In this document: piece after piece, positions 1 through 11,855 of the stretch
Layout: each line of letters begins with the position of its first letter
Position numbering within the stretch: the stretch's first letter is position 1
Assembly (NCBI GenBank): GCA_035610835.1
Contig: CM069455.1
Span: forward strand, 20,659,874-20,723,873
Direction of reading: 5' to 3'
Source: Ophiura sarsii
Taxonomy: Eukaryota > Echinodermata > Ophiuroidea > Amphilepidida > Ophiuridae
DNA: 64,000 nucleotides
Notes under the pieces: generated by a model
Told to the model about the DNA's origin: nothing
Seen by the model: the letters and a program-made list of their open reading frames with translations, nothing else
Database searches by the model: none
Program-made: the position numbers and the translations under genes

Positions 1-405
1 GTCAAAATTTAGTACGAAAATTGTGGGGAAGTGTTTTAAAATTCCAGTTTGGATCAAAGTATTAACAATTATGAGTATAATTCACTTTTACCATGAATAA
101 ACCAAAATCTCTGAAACTTATTTTCTGATTTCAAATGTCCCATTGATTATTGTGGTGGCTCAACTTACCCACACTGGTGGCTCAACTTACCCATAGTCCG
201 GGGCAAGTTGAGCCACTTTGCCAATTTTTTTCAAGCATCTCCCATGAATAAACAATAGTAATTGGTTCAATTATTATGTTATACTAAGTAAGTCAACACT
301 CTAAAGTTTTACTTGCAACACTAAGTTTGAAGGTCTGTCTTTTAATATCTGCACAATAGGGCAAAATGTGAAAAATGGCTCATCTTACCCCGTTCTACCC
401 TACAG
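1..405. repeat. End of a transposon-like repeat running off the left edge
   Basis: A phrase GGTGGCTCAACTTACCC occurs twice in tandem (about 152-193) and is followed by its inverted form GGGGCAAGTTGAGCCAC (200-216). A related end, GGCTCATCTTACCCCGTTC, lies at 387-396 and just after. This looks like the right end of a DNA transposon or MITE whose left end is outside the window. No coding sequence is seen. Confidence 0.4.
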
Positions 406-532
406 TAGCCTTGTCATCAAGGCCTTCTTATTTGTAAAACCATTTCTACGAAGCCTTATTGATATCATTTCGCCCTCGGATCAAAAGGTTTGATGGTCTA
501 AGTAGGTCAGTTTAGGGGCCAAAAGTCTTATA

Positions 533-670
533 ATATGGAAGGTTCATTATACTGATCCAGTGTTACTCACGTGTATAGGCCTACGTTTCGGAAAAACAAC
601 TGTATCCTTTGTCAACACTTGTGGTAGTGATGATCTTGACGACTCATGACGCTTTTTGCAGTCTTGGAGT
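533..670. repeat. Dispersed repeat, copy 1 (second copy near 38953-39082)
   Basis: The segment starting ATATGGAAGGTTCATTATAC recurs at about 38953-39082, together with the downstream block about a Ctt-tgtcaacactt / gtagtgatgatctt. Copy 1 is cut by the assembly gap at 671. Repeat type unknown; no protein signal that I trust. Confidence 0.6.
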
Positions 671-770
671 NNNNNNNNNNNNNNNNNNNNNNNNNNNNNN
701 NNNNNNNNNNNNNNNNNNNNNNNNNNNNNNNNNNNNNNNNNNNNNNNNNNNNNNNNNNNNNNNNNNNNNN
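671..770. other. Assembly gap (100 N)
   Basis: Exactly 100 N, the usual placeholder for a scaffold gap of unknown size. It interrupts a dispersed repeat, which is a likely reason that assembly failed here. Confidence 0.99.
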
Positions 771-1779
771 AAAACCCATCCTAATTAAAACCTGAACACC
801 ACTAAATCCCATTTGAAAACTGTGACAGTAGCCCAGTCTTCCCTCACAAGCCTGATTCCACCCTGGGCAACAGCGGTATACCAGGAGTGTGCATCAAAGC
901 TACCACGTGCGTTAGTTAATTGCTGCGCGTTAGAATAAAATTATGAAAAAATAAATAAATAAATTTCAACAACAACAAAAAATCCAAATTTTCACAGATT
1001 TTTCTCACATCATTCTTAATTTACAAAAGTTCACTTTTACAAGGATTTCAATATTTTATATTTATAAAAAATTTAAAAAAAAAAAAAAAAAATTGCATTC
1101 CGCATTAGGTTCTGAAAAACTGAAGAGCTTTGAGACAAAAGATTTTTTTAATATAGCCTAAGGGTTCCATTTTATAAGCCCGTTTATCAGGGAAATTGAT
1201 AAATAAATTGAATTAAATTTGTGCTGTAGCTCTGATTATCGTTGTTTAGGTATAGACTTGCATCAAGTCTGTCAGACACAAACAACAACGGTATGTGAAT
1301 ATTAAACACACACCCTACATCACATAAGTTTTTATATGATAATTCTCAAATTGCACAATCTTTCAGGATTTCCCCAATAATTCTGTGTAAAACTGCAATT
1401 AAGTCTATACTAAGTAGACGAAAAACAGCGCTACAGCACCATCAAGATATGATCACGCAAAAGTTTGAGTTCTCGGATGAGCTCATTAAAATAGCCAAGA
1501 AAACAAGACCTGTTATTTAGGGACTTTCCAATCCCAAAATTAATACCATCCCTGGTTAAACTGTAACCAAGGTACATGTACCGTATTATCCCTATTAAGG
1601 GAAGTGTCAACCCTAATATTTTGATGATCAACTTTTGCTTCTAAGTTTGAGAATATTGAATAAAAGTACATAAAAGTATACATTTTTAGAAAGGAAATAT
1701 GATAAGGAATCCGATGGTGATATCAATGTGATACCAAATCAACTAAATTTTGAAAAATGAACAAAAAGAGATTTTTTTA

Positions 1780-2115
1780 CCCCAAATTTTTCAGACAGCA
1801 TAACTAAAAAATAAAAAATGATAATTTGTTCTAATATACATTTTTGTAAACAAAACAATTTTGTCTAGGAGGCAATTTTTTCTTTTAACCAAAATAAGGC
1901 TTGGTTTTGGAAATATTGCTAAAAACATCGGAAAAGTGTAAAAGTCGCGTTTTTTTCCATACATTTCGCTAGAAATGGATGCATATCTCGAGTTTAAAAT
2001 CATAATCGAAAAAATAAAAATTGCCTCCTAGCGCTGAAAGTCCTCTACACAATGGTAGTAAAAGATAACCTGATAGTTTGATATATTTTTAGTTATGTTG
2101 TCTGAAAATTCGACA
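1780..2115. repeat. Foldback (inverted-repeat) element
   Basis: Left arm TTTTTCAGACAGCATAACTA (about 1788) is repeated inverted at about 2088-2110, and GGAGGCAATTTTT (about 1868) is mirrored by AAAAATTGCCTCC (about 2018-2030). These nested inverted matches indicate a long imperfect hairpin element about 330 bp long. No ORF. Confidence 0.55.
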
Positions 2116-2699
2116 AATTCCTTCAAATTTGAACTTCTAGAAAACATCAATTTAGTAAAAATATTGACATTTTCCACCAATTAAAGCTAAATATTCACGG
2201 GCGTGTGACCTAAAACGCAAGTATACTATTATGAACAATCAAAATAAACTATCGAATTCAATTTATATTGTCACAATGTGAAGAAATTGGAAGAAAACTG
2301 AAATTTAAATGATCGTAAGATTGGCCTTTGTTTACATTTTTAGACATTGTTTTGCGCTCTTTTGTTTTTCGCGTCTACGTCGCGGATATTAAGCGGCGCG
2401 TCTAGTATTACGCACGGGAAGTTTCAGCGCGCGACGCAATGATAGAACAGCTGTCGCAGCATTTGAAAAGCGCGGAACTCCGCTTGAATTCCCGCCAAAT
2501 AACCATGCGCCTTTTCCTAACTCAAACTTACCAAAACAACAATTTAAAATCGCCCAAAAGAACGGGAAATAATCGTTTGCGATTTGTAACTTATGATGGT
2601 AATGATAGAATACATATAAAAGTATAAAATAATAGAGAAATATGAAATTCAATTTTTGAAACAAGTGCCGGGTTGACACTGCCCTTAAGCGCCCAGGAC

Positions 2700-2945
2700 T
2701 TTATAAGCGCCCACCCCTGTTTTTCTCTCAATGACTACCATACATTGTACATATTTCATTTAGAACATGAAATGGTCAGCCTCCTCAAATGTCCAATTGT
2801 ACATTTTCGTTAGTACGTCAAGTGGTCAGCCTTCTCAAATTACCACTTGTACATTGTATAAATGGTCAGCATCTTCAAATGACCATCAAATGGTCAGCAT
2901 CTTCAAATGACCACTTGTACATTTTATTCAGTACGATAAATGAGT
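2700..2945. repeat. Short degenerate tandem repeat ('ATGGTCAGC...TCAAATG')
   Basis: Phrases of the form AAATGGTCAGC.TC.TCAAATG.CCA.TTGTACAT recur about four times between 2760 and 2940 with drift. No coding potential is seen here or in the following 300 bases up to the exon at 3447. Confidence 0.5.
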
Positions 2946-3446
2946 TAAAAAAAAGGTAACATTATAAGCGCCCACCCAAAATGACTTTGCTAACCGCCCT
3001 GGGCGCATAATAGGGATAATACGGTATGTCATAAAGGAAAGTCTTCCAAGTTGTGGAAAGGTAAACCTTGCCATTGATAATTACATGTACTTGGGGGAAT
3101 GAAAAAACCCACCCTGTTCTATGGGTCTACGACCTATTTTTGTTTACAAAATCATTTGAACTATTTCTAAAAGAACATTAAAAACATTGCTTTCATTATT
3201 TTTTATTGCTTATAAAAATTGTTTTGAATTGTTTTAAAATGTCATCTCAAAAGGTTACTCAAGTGGAAGCACACACCCTGGTTTTTTTTGCCTGCCACAC
3301 ATTTTACATGTCAAAAAGGCTTTTGAGCTTTTCTGTATTAGAGATCACTGCTTGATATCTTGACATCACAGTCACACACCTGATGTACATGTTTGAACAA
3401 ATTCAATCGCAGCAAACTTCTAAAGGGATTTTTTTTAATTACTCAC

Positions 3447-6400
3447 CAAATTCTGATGGGAAATGGATCAATACTCCGCTGCCTTGCACATTGATCATGT
3501 AGGCTTGTTTGCTGGCCTTGCATCCCTCAAAGTCTGTACTGCTTACATTAATAGAGAGCAACTTCTGATTGCCTGTTTAGGAAAAAATACAAAAGATGGC
3601 AGATAATTAATTTATACTTAGGCGGTGAGCACAGCAGCCTTGATGATCTTCCTGCATCGCATAGCATTTCGGCCTGTAGCCATTTTGAACATGGAAATAC
3701 CATACAACTTGCGATATTTTACACTCAATTCTCATAGCCCTAGTGTCTGAATACTGAAGAGATTAGAGATTGAACAGCACCCACAAAAAGCTGGAGTCCT
3801 AATGAACAATTCCCATTGTTTAAAATGCTAATCGCTTCATTGTTTTCATTTTGAGAGAAGTACATGGGGATTAAGGCTGGGAATTTCGGGCGGGCAAACG
3901 GGTACCTGCCCGATATAAGGTACCCGCGTACCCGAAATAAGGTACCCGATACCCGAAATGTAAAAGAAAAAAAACTTTTTTTCCCAAGTCCAAAATAGGA
4001 CCTTAAATGACCCATATTGAACCTAAACAACCCCCATAATACCTCATGAGATGACCCACGCCATAGGAATAGTAACTCATAACCCAAAGATCCTTTACTA
4101 AAATAGTACTAATACTAATACTATCTTGCTGTATTAACTGATAATTTAGGTGGGCTTATGCTTGTAATCATCAGCAGATGTATATTATCAAATCTATTCC
4201 ATTACCTGTAAAGTTGCAGGGACCCTGTTCATCTTATCTAGTGAAGCCTCTTTTTTAAGCATAGATTCATGGGTTGATCATTTTAACCTTTTATCATTCC
4301 CATATGTATGTCTTTGTTGTTTAGTTTCTTAATTAATTGTGACACCAAGATAGAGGTTACATGGAAAGGATATGGGCCACATGCCAAACTAAGTGATACC
4401 CATAGTCCTAAGAAACAGGTGCAGAATATCCTTAACCTTTGGCGTTATAGTTATAGAAATGGACAGGAAGCTACAAGGGGTGCGTGCATTAGTATACTCC
4501 AATATTTTTTTTTTATTTAAAAAAAAAAAATTAAGAAAAAAAAATGTTGATTTTGATTTTGATTTTGATTTTGATTTTTTTTTTTTTGGGGGGGGGGGGG
4601 GGGGGGTCGGGTACCCGTCCGGAAAATGGGTCGGGTACCCAGGTACACAAATACCCGAAATTCCCAGCCATGGGGATCAGCCTCGCGTAAGAAATGTGAT
4701 GCTTAAATGCCTCCATCCATACTACTAAATAATAATAATAGTGACAAGGCACATATCCACTCTAAATAAGAGCGCTCAAGGTACAAACATAAAATACAAT
4801 ATAATACTAATAGAAAACGATAAACAATAAAACTTTTATAATTTTTACAAAATGTCTCTGACATCAGATGTGTTTTCAACAGTTTTTTGAAAATTGTAAC
4901 AAAGTTGCATTTGTCCAGAATGAAGAGTGCGAGTTGGCACGTATGTAGTTTGATAACAATTCAACCAAATACTAAATCTATCTTTATCAACGACTTTGCC
5001 AAAACAGTTCGTCAAGTGTAGCAAGGTGGACCAGGGACTGAGTTTTAAGGCGCTACAGAGCATTGCTCTCCTTAATCGCTCCCCTTAATTACTCTAGGAG
5101 AGTAGTTTAAAGCTCCCCTCAAATCTGATCAATCCTCAGTCACTTTCTTTGTCACTGCTCTTCTTATGTTCCCCTTAAAAACTCCAGGAGAGCTTTTATT
5201 ACTCTTCTCTGTTCATTCTTAAACTCAGTCCCTGGTGGACACGCTCTATCACTCCCACGTACGGATTCCTGGTTCAGTTCCTCAACCAACCCATCATTAT
5301 AATCTTTAAAGCAATGTTGTTGTTTTTCGCAAAGAAACGAGTTAAAATACATGACTTCAACACGATCATTCTAAAGCACCAACTAATGCATCAACTTAGG
5401 GAAATCCCCATTGCGCAACTTATGCTCGAAGCTCCAGCTCAAAATAAACACTTGTTCAGAAAACTACATATATTCATTTAATAACGGTTTGATATGGGTT
5501 TCATAGCCTCCTTATACCTTTAATTGATCTTTTTTGACAAAGAAAATCAAGTAAAATTTACAATAATTTGACGTCTAAATTCAAGCTAATGAGAATTGTT
5601 GTTCCCTGTTACGAATGCTATCGTGTTTAGTATCAGCGGATATACTTTTTTCCCTGACCTCATTCATGAAATAGATTGCCTTAGATAGAACTACTTTCCA
5701 AAGCAAGCATGTGCAACCTTTTCTACCACCTGGGCCTCATTGTGATTTTGAGATCAATTCACGGGCCGCAGTGATTGTCAAACATTCCAAAACACGTCCG
5801 GAGGAGGGGTAATAGGGGGAGGGGAAGCTTAGGAAGAAAAAATGCTCATTGAATATAATGAATACCCCCTTTTCTTACAGCAATTTCACTAGGTTAATTT
5901 CTCAAGGGTGAAAAAACAAAATGATGGCCAAAACGTGTGCTCACGCAGTGTTTTGGGCAGTAAAACAATGACATTTTCAACATTTTTCCCTCTTGAGAAA
6001 AATGTTGAAGGGTGAAAATCAAAAGTGCAGGGTATATTCACCCTTTTCCCTTTGTATAGGGTGAGTGAAAACACTGAGTGTAATTTTCTCTTTTTACTCA
6101 CTGTTGCTGCTGCAAGCGCCATTTTTAACCAGGGATTTCAAGATGCAATCACGCCTCGAGTTATAATTACTAAATGAAGCGCATCACCTACTAATTATAA
6201 GGGAGCACACCACTAAATAAATCCACCATTTGTAAAACCTCAATCTGGTCAAAACGGGCCGCATCAATTGGAATATTTGGATTGCTTCTCAAGGCGCAGA
6301 TTAGAGGCCGGCAGGCCGCATGCCCACAAGTTGCACACGCTTGTTTTTAAGCATCAAATAAACAATGTGATCTCTCACGAGTCACAAGAAATTGAAAAAT

Positions 6401-9400
6401 TCAAAATGGCGCCGCCCATTACGCATGCTACGCTATAATCAAAACAAAGAATTCTCGATCAAAACCTTTATTACAGTCACGCCAGCCGTTCATCCAAATT
6501 TTGAATGCAGCGTGATGAGCCCTTGACAACCACACCACAACAACAACAACACGATCATACGTGACATGAATAAACATGAAATTACATAATTGTCCAATCA
6601 CGCAGCGTGGGGTCCAGCATTTCCCACCTTTCCCCCCCCCCCAACATTCCTACCACTTCCCCCAACATTCCCTACCACTCCCCCAATATTCCCGCTTCCC
6701 CCCCAAAATTTGGCTATTCCAGAAAAGAACCGCACCCCCCCCCCCCCCCCCCCCCCCCCTCCCCCCTTTAGAAAAATAACAAAAATTCTGCAAATCCAAG
6801 TGTTAATTATAATAATATGGGAAATGGGTATAGAGGAATAGTGAATAGTGATATTGAAAAGTGGACTGAATATCCAGGGCCTATTCCTAATTTATTTTTG
6901 TGTTGGGCTGAATGATTTTGAGACGAAAATCCAGACCATCCTTTGAAAAGAGTCTGGAAATCCGAGTTCCCCTATTATAGGCTATAGGGTAATAATCCAG
7001 ACCATCCTTTGAAAAAAGTTTGGAAATCCAAGACTACTGAAAAAAAAATTGGAAATCACAAGGCCTAACAAAAATAAATGTTTGTTTCCGGTAACCCGAC
7101 CGACCCTCTTAAAACCTGCCGACCGTACAAATTTTATCAACATTTTGAAAAAATAAAAAATATTTTCTACCTACCGTTCGTATTTTTTCAGTCCAAATGT
7201 ACGGAAATGTATTGAGAGAATAAAAATGTTACATTCCCATTTAGTTTTACATTCCCATTTTGCCGAAGGTCCAATTTGAATGTACCCATTTCCATGAATT
7301 CTGCAACAATTCTGAAGTTTTTACTTTCCGTTCGTCCGTACGCCTAAAAGTTTATTTCCATTCATCAACAACACAGCGCAGTATTTGCGGTTATCGCAAT
7401 AATTACGTTTTTGGTACCACCAACAAACCAACCAACCACATGGAATGACGTAGCGTAACATGGTAAAAATAACACACTGGGAACCGTGTGGAACAGAAAA
7501 GAAATATCATATAATTAACCTCAGTTCGGGCATGCAAAAATCTCTCGCGCACGTGTTGAGAAGTAAAGCGCATCATCACGTTGTTCAAAGCAGATTGCTA
7601 AAAGGTTAATGCTTGTTTACATCGATAAAGTTTAGCAAAGTACGATCAAAGGAAAAACATTTATTTTTTAATGAGAAAATGCAGTGTATTTACATTTAAT
7701 GAATTATAATAAAATAATGAATGAAATTTGCCTCGGAAGTTGGCGTTCACTGTATATTGCGATGACGGTCAAAATTCGGAAGCTTTGCAATTAATTTACA
7801 TGGTGAATCTAAAATAATATTTTTTTGTAAAATAAAATTTTTTCCCGACCGACCGACCCTCTTTTTTGTCAGCATGTTACCGGAAACAAACATTTATTTT
7901 TGTTAGGCCCAATTCCTCTATAGGGGGGTATTTTTCTTTTCTGGAATAGCCCAAATTCCCCCCTCACCATACCCCCCCCCCCCCCCAACACCACATTCCC
8001 CACTGCTCCCCCTCCCCAACATTCCCCTTCACTCGCCCCAACATTCCCCACTTTCATCCTAACATCCCCCCCCCCCCCCCCCACACATCACCGCTGGCAG
8101 AAAAGAAATATGTAATATGTATTAGATGTCATAACGTAGCTGAGTTTATAGCCCCAGAATAAAAATACTTGTAAAATTGGGTATATGGGGGTCTGCACTA
8201 GTTGTATTATGGCAAAATCAGCCCAAAATGGAAAATTTCCCGCTATTTCTTTTGTATTTCTTTATATGGATGAGCAAAATTTCGCTCCAAATGCCCAAAT
8301 TTCCCGGCAAGGAGCTTCCCAATTTGCCTATTATTTCCAGGCCTGCAAACTGGGGTCGCGACCAAAAGAGTTTGGGAACCCCTGTCCTATGACAAACAAA
8401 AGAAGTTGATGAGAGGACCAGGGGGGGTGGGGGGGGGGGGTGGGCACTCAAATGACTTTGGGGTATACAACACTGGTTTTAAAAAGTTGGGTTTATTATG
8501 CACTTATCAACTGATGTCCCGGCCCCTGGGTACCTGGCAGAGATTTTACTGATATTTAGTGCCCGGGTGGCCGGGTTTTGTAGGTTGTTTGTGCCGTGAT
8601 TTGTTAGAGGATTGCAACACCAATCAAAATAGCCGGGATATTGGTGTCGGTGTGGCCGGGTTTTGTAGGTTGATTGTGCCAGGATTTGTTAGAGAATTGC
8701 AACACCAAACACCAATCAAAATAGCCGTGAGCCTAATCGACGCCGGGAGACACACTGATGTAAATCGTATTGAAAATACATGTGGCCATCGAAAGATTTC
8801 CCCTCCATTACGAAAAAGAAAAGACATTCCCGATGGTTCCCGGTTTTTTTCGACGGCGACAACATTAATGAATATTCAACATTAATTCATTGATAAAAAA
8901 ATCATGTGATGATGAATAAATTACAATTATATTTTTGAAAATACAAAGGAGCTTTGTGATTGGTAGAGATTTATTTGTGTTTTCCTGGTTTGTGCGTGCG
9001 ACGATCGTTTACAGGTGTTGAGGTCATGACCTCGCAAGGGTAATTCATAAACAATATGGACGTCAGCCTATAAATTCACAGCATGCATGTAAGTTGAAAA
9101 AGTGACGAATGCAAAGCTTAACAGCCATTCCATGTAAGGGTTGCAAAAAACTCAAAAATTGAAATGAAAGGGATTCAAAGGAATTAATTTCACGGCGTTT
9201 CCCCCCTCATAGTTCCGTGGTAGTTTTCCTGGCCCATTTTTAGCGTCAATATGCGGGTAGCCTACATGATTTTTGGTCAATCCCGGGTCAAAATCCCTGC
9301 GCCAATTTGCAGACTGATTGTGATTGGCAACGTCTTACTAATACTAGACTAGTCTACTACTTGAGTCTAGACTAGAGAAGACGTCCAGTATCGCGTAACA

Positions 9401-10063
9401 CATGTGCGCATGCTCAAAAAACAATTAAAATGTGTAGTACTTAGTAAGTTGTACAGTTTATTCCGTACGCGTACGGGATGTCTGGTAAGATATAGCCGAC
9501 TGATCAAACCATATAAATATAAATAATATTAAAAAATTACAGGATTGCCCAGCAATACAGCATGCACAAATGTCAACTCAATCAACATGATCAACATCAA
9601 GTTATTCAAGTCACCGTTTGTCGACAATCACAAAGTGTGTCAAATTACAAATTGATCAAGAATTGTTTACTTTGAGTTTGATCATGTCTATATATGGTAT
9701 GAATCACACTATAAATCTACAATACGTGTATGAATCACAGATCCACCCAGTCATCAAATGTCATCCATGCATTAATTTGCCGAATAATAACAAAAACCGA
9801 GTCACCCACCCGTTCACAGACACACATTGTATGTCACGACTGTGTGCACTCAACGTTAAGATTTTCAATTTCATTGTTGCAAAGCCGGGTAAGAAAATAC
9901 CCTATTTTCTCTCGAAATACAAAACCTTACCATTGTAAATTGAAGCAATAGCATCAGAGTTTTCTGTGGTAATTTCTAATCGTAAAACGGCGTCTGATTT
10001 TTGGCGAATGTCGCCAAGATCAGATAATGAACTGATGCGTATTCCTTCTAACACCACGGCCAT
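3447..10063 (-). CDS. Unidentified protein, first two recognised coding exons
   Basis: Minus-strand gene of unknown function. Exon A is 9931-10063: the ATG at 10063 opens MAVVLEGIRISSLSDLGD and reads 44 codons to a phase-1 donor (GTAAGG). Exon B is 3447-3572 (126 bp): a CTAAACAG acceptor, 42 codons and a phase-1 donor GTGAGT. Joining A to B keeps the frame and gives about 86 residues with an alternating hydrophobic/polar pattern, including AYMINVQGSGVLIHFPSEF, as in a small beta-rich domain. I recognise no family. Earlier in-frame ATGs exist upstream of 10063 in exon A, but the leading sequence looks like 5' UTR. Further exons may lie in the 6.4-kb intron or below 3447; I could not find them. 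Head-to-head with DCAF15. Confidence 0.6.
3872..4669. mobile_element. hAT-like non-autonomous element with 8-bp TSD
   Basis: Ends are GGCTGGGAATTTCGGG (left, preceded by TAA) and its inverted form (right). The flanks carry ATGGGGAT on both sides (3864-3871 and 4670-4677), an 8-bp target-site duplication as expected for hAT. Inside are many GGTACCCG phrases near both ends, a (GATTTT)n run and a G tract. No transposase. It lies in the first intron of the unidentified minus-strand gene. Confidence 0.75.
4670..5703. other. Intronic sequence, nothing recognised
   Basis: No exon, RNA gene or repeat boundary that I can support. Open frames here are short and have no family resemblance. Confidence 0.5.
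5704..6343. mobile_element. hAT/Charlie-like non-autonomous element
   Basis: Left terminus CAAGCATGTGCAACCTTTTC matches the inverted right terminus CAAGCGTGTGCAAC. GGGCCGCA phrases next to both ends are typical of Charlie-type hAT MITEs. The putative 8-bp flanks (TTCCAAAG and TTTTTAAG) match only partly, so the insertion is probably old. No transposase remains. Confidence 0.6.
6605..8090. repeat. C-rich inverted/direct repeat arrays around a nested MITE
   Basis: Two arrays of a roughly 20-bp C-rich phrase (CCCCAACATTCCC with variants) lie at 6625-6700 and 7975-8070. The adjoining block GGCTATTCCAGAAAAGAA near 6710 is inverted near 7940. Long C runs occur at 6735-6760 and 8066-8083. The Harbinger-like element at 7062-7909 sits inside, so this looks like an older repeat split by a later insertion. 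Confidence 0.5.
7062..7909. mobile_element. Harbinger-like MITE, 34-bp perfect TIR, CAA TSD
   Basis: Terminal inverted repeats are perfect over 34 bp (7062-7095 and 7876-7909), start GGCCTAACAAAAATAAATG and include TTTCCGGTAAC. Both ends carry CCGACCGACCC next to the TIR. Flanks are CAA on both sides, a 3-bp duplication as in PIF/Harbinger elements. The 848-bp interior has no transposase. Confidence 0.8.
8330..8395. mobile_element. hAT (Charlie-type) terminal fragment
   Basis: Read on the minus strand this gives CAGGGGTTCCCAAACTC followed by GGTCGCGACCCC, a classic hAT terminus. I do not see a partner end nearby, so it is a solo or truncated end. Confidence 0.5.
8567..8735. repeat. Two-copy tandem duplication, about 80-85 bp
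   Basis: The block GTGGCCGGGTTTTGTAGGTT ... CACCAATCAAAATAGCCG appears twice in direct succession with minor differences. It makes a 108-codon open frame that I regard as incidental. Confidence 0.75.
8740..9925. other. Intron of the unidentified minus-strand gene, nothing else recognised
   Basis: No exon-like segment with matching splice phase, RNA gene or clear repeat boundary was found. CGTACGGGA-type phrases near 9465 recur near 23400, so part of it is dispersed repeat. Confidence 0.4.
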
Positions 10064-10419
10064 GATCACAGAATTATGGAGAAGAACACACACGAAACCG
10101 CCTCGTTCTATTGAGTGTAACAAAGCCGGTACTTTGATGTGGGTATTCCTTTGTGCGTGTCAATTAATGGACCATTGGACTCTAGAACCGAAAATATATC
10201 AATTAGGCTTAGACTATTACGCACACACTTTGGATTCGTATCGCTATTCCCATCGAAACACGTGGGTTCCATGCGGTGACATTTTGTAGTTTGATTAAAA
10301 TTAGTCTCAATATAAGTATTCAAACGCTACATGTTTTCGATTTGCTATTTCGCTGCGTCCGTTTATGGACAAACAACGCTCGACTGTTACGTACAATTAT
10401 TAAATCCATTATCAATATA

Positions 10420-11684
10420 TATTAAATCCATTATCAATAATCATGAGGACTTTGACAGGGTGTATTATGGGGATGTGTTGTGGAGGTCACTTGCATTGCC
10501 ATCTATAAATTATGCATGCGCGATTTCTACTTATAGTGCTAGTGACTACAAGAAACTTGAATCTCTTCAATTTCAAATGGCAAGATCAATTCTAAAAGCC
10601 CCGCGTAATACACCGTCAATGTCACTCTTGGGCGATTTAGGCTGGGATACCATAGAATCTACCCATAACAGGATTAAAGCAAATTATTATTCACGTCTTC
10701 ATAATATGGGCCCTCACAGATGGCCTAAATTATTACTCAATGCAATGTTTATTATTCATGATCATGGTACTAAATTAAGATGGAAATGGCTTGACTCAAT
10801 CAATCATATCTTATGTGATCACGGTATGGACTTTAACTTTTCAAGCATACAACCTAATAACCCCGGATGGGTCCAAGTGTTTAAAAGAATTAGTGCTCAA
10901 CAAGATTATGATAGATGGTATAAAAATGTATGTGACAAATCTTCTTTAAAATTTTATGTTCAGTTCAAAACACACCCATATTTGGAAAGTTATTTGAAGG
11001 ACAAGCTTGATTTCTACGGGGCAAGCTTGAAGTTCAAAGCTCGTTCTAACACGCTTCCTCTAAATGGCAAACTAAGTTCGTGGGAGGTTAATAATGACGG
11101 TATGTGCTTACTTTGTAATAGTGGTTGTGAAGATATCAAACATTTTATGCTTTCATGTAAGTCTCTACGTGCAATTCGCGACAATGAGCTTCACAACTTA
11201 GAATTGAATCTCCGCCGAGTAGATCTCTCCTATGTATGGCATTTCTTTAATGTCAGTGACAATGATACACAAATTTGTTTAATTTTAGGTAGTACGTGTT
11301 TAAATGTCACCCCCATGGTGAGTAATTACTCATATGATGCATTGATTGATAAACAGTTTGATATATTTTGTAAATCTTATTTAAAACGTGCATGGTCATG
11401 TAGGACAGTTTTGTTGAATGATAATAATAGCAGTAATAATGACATTAGTTAATGTACACACTCCACGTTACGATTCATGATATAAGCTGATTAACCCATC
11501 TTTGTCTATGATATAATATCCATGATATTCATGATTGTATGATTATTTTACTTATTTTCTCTCTTTTGTATTATCATTGTACAGTGTATTTATTTGTATT
11601 CTTTGTGTATTTTACTCTTGTTTTTGTATTCTTTGGATGCACCACCTCCAGGTGGGTGCCGCTGCTTTGAAAGTGATTTCCGAA

Positions 11685-11714
<30 letters not shown>
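10420..11714 (+). mobile_element. 5'-truncated non-LTR retrotransposon (LINE) 3' end
   Basis: The open frame ending at 11452 encodes the C-terminal part of a LINE ORF2 protein. It has the typical stretch LPSINYAC... KLESLQFQMARSILKAPRNT..LLGDLGW and a terminal zinc-knuckle-like CLLCNSGCEDIKHFMLSC. The polymerase core is missing. About 200 bp of 3' UTR and an (AATA)n tail at about 11684-11714 follow, as in L2/CR1-type elements. More than 1 kb without stops suggests recent insertion. The frame formally opens at 10331, but the LINE-like part starts near 10420, after a duplicated ATTAAATCCATTATCAAT. It lies between the divergent starts at 10063 and 11760. Confidence 0.85.
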
Positions 11715-11717
<3 letters not shown>

Positions 11718-11759
11718 GAATGAGATTATTATGTTTTGGCAAATAAAATGAAAAATAAA

Positions 11760-11855
11760 ATGGCGGGGAGCTCAATTTCATTTTCGTGCCTTAGTCCAAA
11801 CAAAAAAGCAGTCGAACCATCAGTTAATGTGGTTCAGAGGCTTCGTATGCGACAG
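11760..11855 (+). CDS. DCAF15: DCAF15 exon 1 (start codon)
   Basis: ATGGCGGGGAGC opens a 32-codon exon ending [10 protein letters not shown] before a GTTGTG donor, phase 0. It matches the short basic helix that precedes the Pro-rich start of the DCAF15 core. I chose it because exon 2 has no start codon, needs a phase-0 partner, and this is the only such ATG exon downstream of the divergent gene. The donor is weaker than others in the gene. Confidence 0.75.

Larger units (their letters stand above)
1579..3027. repeat. Possible TA-flanked TIR element, partly rearranged
   Basis: Left end TACCGTATTATCCCTATTAA at about 1579 and the inverted right end TTATCCC...ACGGTA at about 3005-3027 match the ends of the short intact element at 38040-38334. 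Internal GCGCCC-rich blocks at 2680-2720 and 2965-3010 also match that element. The interval contains another foldback (1780-2115) and a CpG-richer block (2340-2530), so it may be a composite rather than a single insertion. Confidence 0.4.

Noticed and set aside
6407..6440. ATGGCGCCGCCC as DCAF15 first exon
   Set aside because: Only ten codons before a stop and no in-phase donor; the exon at 11760 fits far better.
6576..6841. Poly-proline open frames
   Set aside because: Caused by C tracts.
9618..10289. Plus-strand frames of about 106 codons
   Set aside because: They overlap the minus-strand first exon and its flank, and show no conserved pattern.
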